Source: Neoechinorhynchus agilis (Eukaryota; Acanthocephala). Taken from it: a DNA stretch of 64,000 bases. Below, piece after piece: positions 22,985 through 32,813 of the stretch (its first letter is position 1; every line of letters begins with the position of its first letter). The notes below the pieces were generated by a model that did not search any database, was not told the DNA's origin, and saw only the letters and a list, made by a program, of their open reading frames with translations. A program made the translations under genes and the position numbers. The stretch covers positions 9,238,001-9,302,000 of the forward strand of contig CM121342.1 of NCBI GenBank assembly GCA_051530055.1, read 5' to 3'.

Positions 22985-24758
22985 CGAGTATACCAAGGTT
23001 CAACGAATGCCGGTACTCAATGGGTCAATCCCAACAAACGCCCAAAGAATATTATGGCTAAATGCAGCGAATGCCAATGAATGCTGAATTGCCGACCGAT
23101 GTTCAAGGCGGATATTTTACTCGGGTGCTCAATCCACAGGGCCAATTCCAACAAACGCCCAAAGAATATTATGGCTAAATGCAGCGAATGCTGATGCGCC
23201 GATTGGTGTTCAAGGCGGACATTTTATTCGGGTGCTCAATCCAACATCGTCAAATTCCGCTTCATCAGATGCGACCTCAACAGTTAACAAAGGATCAACG
23301 ATTGCCGGCAGGAAATGTAATGCAGGCTGCTGCCCAAGGCGGATATTGTGGGTCGGCCACGAATCCACAGGGTCAATCCCAACGAACGCTACGACCCCAA
23401 CAGTTGACCAAGGTTCAACGATTGCCGGAATGAAATGCAATACAGGCTGCAGTTCAAAGCGAATATTATGGGTCGGCCACGAATCTACAGGGTCAATCCC
23501 AACAAACGCCCAAAGAATATTGTGGCTAAATGCAGCGAATGCCAATGAATGCTGATGTGCCGATTGGTGTTCAAGGCGGACATTTTATTCGGGTGCTCAA
23601 TCCACAGGGTCAATCCCAACAAACGCCCAAAGAATATTATGGCTAAATGCAGCGAATGCCAATGAATGCTGATGCGCCGATTGGTGTTCAAGGCGGACAT
23701 TTTATTCGGGTGCTCAATCCAACATCGTCAAATTCCGCTTCATCAGATACGACCTCAACAGTTAACAAAGGATCAACGATTGCCGGCAGGAAATGTAATG
23801 CAGGCTGCTGCCCAAGGCGGATATTGTGGGTCGGCCACGAATCCACAGGGTCAATCTCAAGAAACACCCCATGAATATTATGGCCAAATGCAGCGAATGC
23901 CAATGAATGCTGATGTGCCGATCGATGTTCAAGGCGGATATTTTACTCGGGTGCTCAATCCACAGGGTCAATCCCAACAAACGCCCAAAGAATATTATGG
24001 CCAAATGCAGCGAATTCCAATGAATGCTGAATTGCCGACCGATGTTCAAGGCGGATATTTTACTCCTGTGCTCAATCCACAGGGTCAATTCCAATAAACT
24101 CCCCAATGATATTATAGGCAAGTGAAAATAATAACAACGAATGCTAGAATGCCGACCACTGGTCAAGGCGGATATGTCATGACCGGATAACGCCGTCAAA
24201 TTCCCCTTTATCAGACACGACCTCAACAGTTGACCAAGGATCAACGATTGCCGGTACTAAATGTAATGCAGGCTGCAGTCCAAAGCGGATATTATGGGTC
24301 GGCCTGGAATCAACAAGGTCAAAACAAACAGTTGAATTTTGAACAGTATAGACAAGTGCAGGGAAAACCATTTAAACCCCAGGGCGCCTATATTGTCAAG
24401 AATCTTTCCATTGCAATTTCCGGATCAATAACAGGTCCTAACCCTACAATTGACACAGACAATTAATACGCCGATAAATCTCTGAACTCCGACTCTTGGT
24501 CAAGTTTCGGTCTTTATGAGCGATCCTGTTTCGCTTCGTCGACGGATGGAGAGGAAGCGATACCTTCCAATGCAAAGGAAAGAGACCGCAGATTCCTCCT
24601 TTGAGTATCCTTATTCGCCAAAGATCCACGAGGAAACTTTAGACCCGAAGATGGACAGGCGACCAAGTGCGTTCGGATTTACTAAAGATGAGAGAAACGA
24701 CACTGGAAGTCGATTTAATTTTGAATCCGTGGACGAGCTGCTGGGATATAGAGATTAG
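22985..24758 (+). pseudogene. Gln-rich 39-residue repeat protein, apparently broken
   Basis: The region is built from 117-bp units encoding 39 residues of the type PQGQSQQTPKEYYGQMQRMP followed by MNADVPIDVQGGYFTRVLN. These alternate with a second unit (RPQQLTKDQRLPAGNVMQ, AAAQGGYCGSATNPQGQSQ). A 200-bp block at 23,196 recurs almost identically 476 bp later. A non-repeat tail (24,516-24,758, SDPVSLRRRMERKRY to DELLGYRD) closes the gene in a related frame. In units near 23,055, 23,174, 23,525 and 23,641 the Gln codon in YYGQMQ is TAA; in the units near 23,881 and 24,000 it is CAA. Low complexity and Gln/Tyr/Pro content suggest a secreted or structural protein, but no family was recognised. Confidence 0.65.
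23179..24097 (+). repeat. Tandem repeat array, 117-bp unit with higher-order copy
   Basis: The spacing between matching unit starts (23,954 and 24,071) is exactly 117 bp. A larger block containing both unit types is duplicated at about 23,196-23,386 and 23,672-23,862 with very few differences, showing recent unequal exchange. Confidence 0.85.
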
Positions 24759-24759
24759 A

Positions 24760-25630
24760 ATATCAACGCAAACTGAATAATTTTAGTGACGCGGAAATTT
24801 TAATTAAGCTACAAATTTCATTCGGCAAAGTCCAAACGAAAAAAAATCGCAATGGACCACAAATCCTAATTTAATAAGGAAGGTAAATTGGATTACGTGG
24901 CGTGCCGACAGACGAACTTCGAACTTTTACCTTATTAATACATCCTCCTTAATTTCCGTAAATAAATTGTCCAAAAGTTCGAAATGCTCGAATTCGTTAC
25001 AATTAAGCCAGAAGAAGAGCACAACGATACGATTTTTGGAGTTACGAATCAAAGATCGCAGTCAATTCGTCGCTTTGGGGTTCTTTCGTTGCGAAGACAA
25101 GAGAAACGCGCTTTTGTTTTAAATGCTTTGTCTTGTTACATCGATATTTTAAAATTTTGGTTTCTCTTCTATTTCCTAACTAACAGCTCAGAAAGCTAAA
25201 AATAATCTTTTGTTCACAGAAAATGACGATATTTCAGACTAAAAATGTTATCTTTGGTCCACGATAAAAATCTTCTTCATTTCTGTTTCAACCTTCATTC
25301 TTCTTAAAACATTCTTCAACGAGAACGGAAGACGTTCCTTTAAGCTCCAATCTTGATTTCATCGGAGGACTAAACAATTCCTTGCTCTGTCTTTCAAAGC
25401 ATGCATTTTGGATTGAAAGAATAATACCAAATTTGGTTTTACGGATTATCTGTAAAAATCGTGGGCTTAAAAAGATTGAATTTCTTTCAGTTATTATGTT
25501 TCGTTTCCTTATTCAAATTTTTTTGCATTTGTTGAAATGTTTATGTCAAAAATATTATGTGTTTTTTTTCTTTAGATTGAGATGAAACGAAGAAGGGAGT
25601 AGGGGCTGAGTAAGGAGCGAACTCTTAGCT
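24760..25630. other. No gene seen
   Basis: AT-rich intergenic DNA. A frame at 24,984-25,199 has no recognisable content. Confidence 0.5.
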
Positions 25631-26426
25631 CCTCTACCTTGAAAAAAACAAGAAAAATAATTTGGGGATAAAAGTCTTTTTAACTATATTAATTTTCAAC
25701 AGATCCTTCACTTCAATTTTATCATTGAAGTGGTTGAAAAAGAGGAGTTTATTACCCTCCTCTACACTGCTGAAAATGGAAGGCGAAACACCAAACTGGT
25801 TGTTCGCTATGGAGGGGTTAGATCTCAAGGCTTTCAAAAGTTCGTCAGCACGGAATTTCCATCTGAACTTCTTATGCCGAAGAATGGGAATAGAGGGATC
25901 CGAAAAGGCACTAAAAGTGTGGGCATTCAGAATGGTTTCAATTACCACGGGATAAGAGACCGAACTGATCCAGTTGGAAGCTTTAGCTTTCCAACTAGTA
26001 AATTTCTTGTTAAGAATTATGTTCCAGAGTGGCTTAGAAAGGGATTTGTGCCTGGTAATAGCTTTTTTGCTTCTTTCTATTTCCTCGTAGTGAAGAGTAT
26101 AATAAAAGCGATTCATAAAAGTTTGGTGAAGGTCAGGTTGGTTCCTTAGATTGGCTATTATAGCTTGTTGATAAAATTGGTTGGCGTTTTTGGATTTTTG
26201 AGCCCTTGGTCAAAGGCTTTTTTGACCAAGCAGGATTCAGCCGAGGTTAAAATTATGTAGTTAAAATCGGAGAGGGGAATTAGAGACTTGCTATTAAGCG
26301 AAAAGGCAATGGAATCATTGAAGGATTTTAAAGATGAACCCGTTAAAATAATACGGTGCCTTAACAGAAGACCGTGATGTTGAAATAAAATCATGTCCCA
26401 TAAACTGTTGTGACTGTAATTGAAGG

Positions 26427-26622
26427 ATTATGATGGTGAAATGAAGGAAAAAATTATGAATATATTAATCAGAATTTTCGACCAATGCGTTCACAGTTGA
26501 AAAAACTTGCAAACAATCACTGAAGAAGACCAACGCATTGGTCGAAAATTCTGATTAATATATTCATAATTTTTTCCTTCAGTTCACCATCATAATTAAT
26601 TCCTAAATGAATATCTACACAA
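26427..26622 (+). mobile_element. Non-autonomous Penelope-type foldback with 12-bp TSD
   Basis: A 196-bp insertion in the LINE, flanked by direct repeats TGTAATTGAAGG (26,415-26,426 and 26,623-26,634). Arms of about 60 bp are reverse complements around a loop with ACTTGCAAACAATC. A 30-bp unpaired tail follows the right arm. The right arm and tail match the 3' end of Penelope-like element C (about 39,560-39,660), so this is a coding-free derivative of that family. A hammerhead-like core sits at the loop/right-arm border. Confidence 0.85.
26520..26547 (+). ncRNA. Hammerhead-like core in foldback
   Basis: CTGAAGA, then GACCA ... TGGTC (five pairs around a short loop), then GAAA. The core boxes are fully conserved with the hammerhead consensus CUGANGA / GAAA. 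The cleavage position is unresolved. Confidence 0.65.
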
Positions 26623-28801
26623 TGTAATTGAAGGGTCGGGTATAGAAAGAAGGGAAGATTTTTTTATAAAAATTCCGTCCAAGAAGGAGTGAGCGTTTTT
26701 ATGAAAGCTGTGAAACGAGGGGAGCTTAGGTAATATACAATTATGAAATTTGAAGGTTTCACGGAAAGCTGTCAGATAGTTAGAATTGAAATCTCCCCCA
26801 ATAATATCTGGATTCCAATTCAAAACTTTGTAGGCTTGGGATTTTAAGAATGAAGAAATTTTACGGGGATCAACGTAAAAGTTAATGATAATAAGATGAG
26901 TGTCCAAGAAAGGGAGATGGGAGTGGAGAAGATAAATAATAGAAATAATTTGGAATGCGAAATCACTGTTTTTTTTCCTGGACAAGCAATTTAGGTTGCC
27001 ATTTTGTGAGAATAAAAGATTGCAAGCATCCGGAGAACCCAATGAGGTTATTCCCCCTGGATTAGAGGGGGGGGGAGAAAAAAAGATAGGTAGGAGTCAG
27101 AAGAGATTAGAAGTCTGGGACCTGATTCCTGAAAAAAGAGGATGTCTGGAATCGAATCGGAAATTGTGTTTAGAATGTGAGGGGGAAGAGAAAAAGCTCT
27201 CGATAAATTATGTGTTGTTATAGCCAACTTAAAAATTCTATTTAGTTAACCCTGCCTTTCTTATAAGAAACTCGGAAGATGACAAGGAAGAGGGGTGTTT
27301 TTTGGGGGAGGCGATGATGATCATCTCCTCCGAGTCGAAGGGCTGCTTTGACTGTCTTTTTAAAGGCCGTAAGCAGACATGATGCCCAGTTGACAACTAA
27401 GGGTGTTTTTCATGGGTTCCAGATCCTGCAAGAGGATCGGAATAATTGGAGGAGTTTGAGATTCTGAGGGAAATACCGGGTTTTTTTTGTTAGAGTTAGA
27501 AGTAGGGGAAACAGAACTTGAGGAGCAATGTGAGGGGAACTTTAAAAGACCACGAGAGCAGTAACGGCAAGGGCCTTCCGAATTTGAGGTAGGGGAGAGA
27601 ACTTTTTGGGGGGGATGCAGAGAAGGGTGCGCCAGAATTCATATTTATGGGCCCAAGAAAGCTAGATTTGATGATGGTTTCTTTTAGGGGTTTCTTTGCC
27701 AAGGAAGAGCATTGGGCCAAGAATTGTTTAGCAGCTTGACATGATCTGGCGAAAGCAGGGTGAGGAAAAATGCAATTGGTGCATTTGACTTTTTTGGGGT
27801 CCGGACATTTATCCTTGCAGTGGTCTCCAGCGTAGAAAATACACCTATGAGTGATTTTGCATCCATGAGTCTGATGACCCCAGTGGGAGCAGTTCTGGCA
27901 AATAGTGAGATTGAAATCGTAGATCGAATCCCTATAATTGGTGAAGGATACCAAATGCGAGAACACATTTTTTTTTGGAACCACATAAGCAATCAGCTAC
28001 ATCAATTGGGGCGGGGGGAGCTACTGTTTTTGCGGAATAGGTATTTTATGAGTTTGATTTTGAGATCGCTCTCAACAATTTTTTGTTCTTCAATCGGGAG
28101 ATCAAGAGGAGGACCTTTCTGGAAAGATCATCATGTTTTATTTTCATATCTGTAACCATATCTTAGAATATGAATTTTCCCTTGTTGTCGACAAAGGCAA
28201 AGAGAAAGCTGAACTTGTTGTCGAAAATTCTTTTGAAACTATAAGTGGGAAGGTTACTTTGGTGTGATGAGAGAGTATGTTTGTTGTATTTTTCCAAAAT
28301 ATTGTATTTGGAGTGGGAGCCCATATTTTCTTTGTGAATGCGAAGGATATAATCCTCCTTTTTGAGGGGAAGTTTGGTTATGGGAACTTGGATGGACGAA
28401 TCAGAGGGAAGGAGAGGGCAGGGAGTGAAGACACAAATACCTCATCAGTCCGAAAACCTCCGCCTTCATCTCGAAGTGGAGGATGATCAACGGCGTCCAT
28501 CCGAGAGTCCGACAAGACTGAGCGATCACTTAGATCTTTAAAAACTAGCTGAGCGCAATCAATTCCTCGATCTTTAGACTCGTTTGTCGGTGCGCAGTTT
28601 TTAACCAGAAAAATTGCGCGACGACATATTTTTCCCCTCATTTGCAGTTTATGATTCGCGTCTTTAAATTTTTTCGATGGCGCTTTATATTGAAATTACG
28701 ATATGAACCGAAATTATGGTTTTCAATCGCATTGTAGAAACAAAAGCTCTGTATCAATTTATTTAAAAAGAAATAGCGAATTTATAGAATTCGCGGGAAT
28801 T

Positions 28802-29098
28802 TTACTGTTGCCATTGGTCCTCGTCTTCACCTGAGGTATTGTCTTCTTGTAGCTCATTGAAATGACTTCTAATTCGTTGATAAAATTCTCCAAGAGCTCC
28901 TGGAATGTATTCATCATCAGGGGTCCTACTTAAAACTGCAGAAATGATTTCATCGATAACAGCTATGTGATTAGCTACTTCCATTTGTTCTGTTGTATTG
29001 TCCGGTTCATTATCCTCGTTAAAAGTGAAATCCTCCTCATCAGAAGATTCGCTGGGCCATTCATTGTTTGGTTGCTTTGGAATTGCTCTATCGCGCAT
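28802..29098 (-). CDS. Small acidic protein, copy 1
   Basis: 98-residue frame from ATG at 29,098 (MRDRAIPKQPNNEWPS) to a stop at 28,802. It has an acidic middle (SSDEEDFTFNEDNEPDN), a hydrophobic helix (EVANHIAVIDEIISAV) and an acidic end. Two plus-strand copies lie at 37.7k and 39.2k; copy 3 differs from this one at 9 of 98 residues. An upstream start used in the other copies (ATGGACC) is GTG here. A 47-nt GT-AG intron candidate precedes the conserved ATG, but an extra A means only the unspliced reading stays open across it. Product unknown; a host gene family or a passenger of a mobile unit are both possible. Confidence 0.6.
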   Translation of the reverse strand: MRDRAIPKQPNNEWPSESSDEEDFTFNEDNEPDNTTEQMEVANHIAVIDEIISAVLSRTPDDEYIPGALGEFYQRIRSHFNELQEDNTSGEDEDQWQQ

Positions 29099-29440
29099 CG
29101 TAGAATTGTTGAAAATGGGTTTTTTTGTTTTGTTGGCTGCTGTTGAAAGATTGAAAGTTGTATACTTCGTGATTAGTTTTATATACACACGAAATAGAGG
29201 GCCCACTGATTCTTGATATATAAATTATCTACAGATCATTGAAAGATCGGCGGTCATTTGACCTGTTGTTTTTATTTTTAATTTCATATCCTGTTTTCTC
29301 AGGGGAACCAATCAGCGTGCACCGTTTGATGATATGTACGGGAACGGAGATTAAATTTGCTTCTTTATCAAATCATTAGCGCTTGTGACCGTAATCATGG
29401 CTGAAATTTAGAATTACAGGAGGAATAATTCATTGACACT
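29099..29440 (-). promoter_or_regulatory. Conserved upstream region of acidic-protein copy 1
   Basis: The reverse complement matches 38,888-39,190 in copy 3 along nearly the whole length, including TTACGGTCA, AATGATTTGATAAA and GATAATTTATATA. Long conserved noncoding DNA moves with the open frame, so it likely includes the promoter and 5' exon. Confidence 0.6.
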
Positions 29441-29479
29441 CAAATCAGTCGCTTGTTGGGCGCGTTTCTTCGAAGCTCG

Positions 29480-31375
29480 CAGGTGTAGATGTCAGAGGAG
29501 CAGTTCTTTTTTTATCATCAATGGACAGTCTCGCCAAAGATAACGAAGAAACTTTACGAACTCTTCGTTTCTAACATCCCAGTGGCGGCGGTCGGCAATT
29601 TTTCGTTAAATCCTCCTAGTTCGATATGGTCCCTTATGTTTTACCATCGAAATCAGAATTGAAGATGGCAGTCTCTTCTTGTGCTAGCGGATCAGCTCAC
29701 GAGCTTGACGGTTTGGGGCCCCAACACCCAAAGGATATGACTTCCCTTTCGGTAGGTGATGCTGCCCAGTCGCTTGAAGATGCATTGGCACTCCTAGTCT
29801 ACCAATTTGCAAGGGAAGAGTTGATTCCGAAAGCAATTGAGTTATTTTTCGGGGCATCTTTGTGTGCCCTCGCGCGAAAAGAAGGTGATATTCGTCCCAT
29901 CGCAATTGGAACAACTGTGCGCCGCTTAACAGCAAAAAATAAAAAAAAGGATCGCGGAAAAAGTAGGGATGCTGCTTCGCGCTACTCAGTTGGGCTGCTG
30001 TACACCTTGTGGCGCAGAGGCGATTGTTTATTCACTCCGCACGTTCATCACCGGAAACTCATAGCCGTGCGTGATCTTGAAATGTGATTTCGAAAATGCA
30101 TTCAACACCGTTCACCGAGCAGATTTGCTCGAAGTAGTTAGAGATCTCGCACCAGAAGCATTTCGCTATTTCGTTAATGCCTATGGGATTCCGACACCCT
30201 TGTTCTTCAATAACCAGGTTTTGTGCTCAGAAAGAGGAGTTCAATAATTGGATCCTTTGGGCCCTAGGCCTTCTCACTCACAGTCAATCTCGTCGCGCAC
30301 TCTCTCCAGTCCAGCCTTAACGGCTGGTACCTGGACGATGTCACGCTCGGAGGTAACCTTTCTGTTGTACTGCGCGATTTGGAGACACTCGTGAAGTCGA
30401 GGGCGAAAATTGGCATTGAATGCTGCGAAATGCGAGATTTTAGTGATGAACGTTGAACGACCAGGCAAACTATCGTGAAATATTTTCAGAACCTGGCCCC
30501 CGGGATAGAATTGATCACTCCAGACCGGTTGAGTCTTCTAAGGCCAATCTTCAGCCGCAACTTTCGGTGCTGTGCGAACTAGTTGATGAATTATCTTCAC
30601 CCGGGGCTCTGTTCATGATCACGAACACCCACTTTATCCAAAAACTGCTGTATAAGCTGCACACAGCACATTTTTTAGACATAATGATAAGCTGGCAAAA
30701 TTAGACGCGACGGTGAAAGCCTCCCTCGGGAAAATTTTAAGTACTCAGCTGTCGGACGATGCTTGGCGTCAAGTGTCCTTGCCTGGGTCTTCCGGCGGTT
30801 TGGGTATCCGAAAAGCAACCGATATTTCTCTGCCAGCTTATTTTGGATCGGTGAAGCAAGTCGCAAAATAGTTAAATCCGTTCTTGGCGAAAATTACACT
30901 TTGGATGAAGATTTCGTTGAGGCGCTTAATGTTTGGTATGGAGATTCAGGCATCGAGCAGGTACCCGTCAATCGTTGCAAACAATCAGTTTTGGACACCC
31001 CTGGTAACGAGAATTCATAACTCTTTAATTTCAGATTCTCGTGACCTGGTGAACCGAAATCCATTGGCGGCAGTCTCCACAAGAGAAACGGGTGCTTTGC
31101 TCAACGCTAACCTAATCGCTTTTGTGGGTACCCCTCTCTTTGACGAGACCGTAAGAGTTCCAGTGCCCCTGAGACTTGGGGTACCGATGTGCACATCCCA
31201 TCGCTGCCGTTGCGGAGCGACCGTGGAACCATCGGTACGCCATGGTTTCGTCTGTCGGCAATCTGGCGGAAGGTACTTTCGACACGCCGAAGTGAACGCA
31301 ATTCTTAGCCGTGCCCCGAATACTGTGAATGCGCCCAACATCTTAGAGCCGAGCAATCTTTGACGACTCAATGGC
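29480..31375 (+). mobile_element. RLE-type retroelement, longest copy
   Basis: Frame 29,626-30,087 has the RT start typical of the family: ASGSAHELDGLGPQHPKDM, FFGASLCAL and GDIRPIAIGTTVRRLTAK. Next come DFENAFNTVHRADLLE and the catalytic GWYLDDVTLGG (YLDD at about 30,328-30,339). Then come the thumb and linker (GSSGGLGIRKATDISLPAYF, about 30,785) and, at 31,180-31,330, HRCRCGATVEPSVRHGFVC followed by GRYFRHAEVNAIL. The CxC..H..C knuckle and the RPD...D endonuclease seen in other copies resemble R2-type restriction-like endonuclease LINEs. The terminal endonuclease is cut short here. About five breaks. Confidence 0.8.
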
Positions 31376-31639
31376 CGTCATAAATGCAAAGTAGGGCATC
31401 GGTTGCAGAAAATCTATTGACGTCCAGAAAGATGCTAGATGGATATTCGGAAAAAGACAAGACGCAAACTGTTTTTTGCTGATTTACCAGCATGAACTAT
31501 ATGAAATCCCGATTGACCGATTTGGATTACGTGATGTATGCAATCCAACATGTCAATAGTGAGTCGAGCCCAGAATAGCACAAGAAATTTGGGATGCTAA
31601 AATAGGCACAAATTCAAAAGGCGTAAGACGGAATGGATA

Positions 31640-32150
31640 CGATTCTCGAGCTTGTTGAAGAATACGATTTAACTACGATTATTTGCAGTAGGAAGTTCGG
31701 AGACAAACAATGAAGTGGCAATCACTGTTGAGGATGCGGATCGCAAATTTCGGACCATCTTCCACGAGTACAATATCTACAAATATACTAGTGAAGGCTT
31801 GTTCAAAACAATGATTGGTTATTTATTGGTAGACAACATAGAAATGATCTTTAAATTGTACAGTCGAACATTTAAGCAACTGTTGCTGACCTAAAGTTGA
31901 GTACTTTACAAATGGTCAACAATCGTTACACTACGTTGAAACCAGTTCTTATGTTAGCTTTTTAATTCCTTCAACGGCTAAAATCGCTGCATTAGAAATT
32001 TCCTGTGCACCGTGACATAAAACCGGAGAATTTCGTTAGTGGATGTCGATTAAATTCGCAACAAATAATCCATTTGATTGATTTCGGTCTTGTTCGTGAG
32101 TATATTGATGTGAATTAGCACTTTCGGCGATCAGAGAAACTTTGTTTTAC
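31640..32150 (+). pseudogene. CK1/TTBK-like protein kinase relic
   Basis: Broken frames in the right order recall a casein-kinase-1-type kinase. EVAITVEDADRKFRT at about 31,710-31,755 is the VAIK-like strand. LSTLQMVNNRYTTLKPVLML lies at about 31,895-31,955. [19 protein letters not shown] and [15 protein letters not shown] lie at about 32,005-32,115 (catalytic HRD loop; DFG). In the last part all key residues (D, K, N of [11 protein letters not shown]) are present. Frame changes and stops occur upstream, and the substrate lobe is absent. Nematodes have a large CK1-like family, so this is probably a dead member or a retrocopy. Confidence 0.65.
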
Positions 32151-32189
32151 ATCAGCGAAGTGATGCAACCACTTAAACTCGGATGAAAC

Positions 32190-32365
32190 GTTAAGAGTTC
32201 GTACATCTCTCCGGATCCTCAGATACCTCCAGGAGGCGGGACTCATCAGTGAGTTTCCTCCCTTCAGCGGTATTTCGTCCCCTTTGGTTGTGCTTCATTG
32301 GCGATCGTGGATTCGAACCCTTTGACCCTGAAACAGGGATATGGGGCAGGAAATAATCGACTTCT
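32190..32365 (-). mobile_element. tRNA-derived SINE copy 2
   Basis: On the minus strand the B-box GGTTCGAATCC (32,309-32,319) is followed by the body also present at 12,944-13,040. The A-box end differs from copy 1 and is not clearly recognisable, so this copy may have a different or lost head. Confidence 0.6.
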
Positions 32366-32813
32366 TTTCCGAGGCATCTCAGCGTTTCCAATACAGAAAA
32401 GTGGAAGAAATTTAGATAAATATTAAAATCGAAGTTTTATGCATGAATCCTCCAGGTATGTATTCTAGAATTCAATTTCTCAGTACGACTCTTAGCAAAC
32501 GACTTTATTTCTTTATTTTAATATGAATAATTCAGGATCTTCAAATAGAAAAAAGATTTTATTGTGATTGAGGATGAAACTTTAACAACGTCACTGATTA
32601 AGCTCAAGAAGAGATGAGTGATTGTCAACTGGAAGCATTTTAACACGTTTCGAGACACAACAACCGATTTGGTGATGCGCAATAGCAGTGACGACATTTT
32701 CTTGTGACGTCATTGGTTACTAAAATGAGCTTTCTTCCGGAGATTTTGATTACGTGAACACGGCCGATTGGAAGATGTATTTGCTAAATTCTTTTTTAGG
32801 AAATTGCTGGATA

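Larger units (their letters stand above)
25634..28641 (-). mobile_element. Jockey/I-like LINE lacking its reverse transcriptase
   Basis: The minus strand runs gag (28,641-27,496), endonuclease (27,042-26,596), then the pol linker (26,394-25,634) and stops before any RT motif. Gag has the knuckle CQNCSHWGHQTHGC and a following CTNCIFPHPAFARSC. The endonuclease has IIGGDFNSNYLTAF and HSFLDGIFI. The linker has FYYTLHYEEIERSKKAI. LINEs usually lose the 5' end, so the missing 3' half points to a later deletion or rearrangement at about 25,630. Several frame changes are present. A Penelope-type foldback (26,427-26,622) is inserted in it. Confidence 0.85.

Noticed and set aside
22782-23087. Frame joining endonuclease scrap and repeat protein
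   Set aside because: It is a chance run across the boundary between the retroelement scrap and the repeat array, not a fusion gene.
23179-24097. Regularly spaced repeats that could suggest a CRISPR array
   Set aside because: Units are contiguous 117-bp coding repeats with no unique spacers, in a eukaryotic context.
28440-28500. CTGATGA on the minus strand as another hammerhead core
   Set aside because: No pairing stem followed by GAAA; it lies inside LINE gag sequence.
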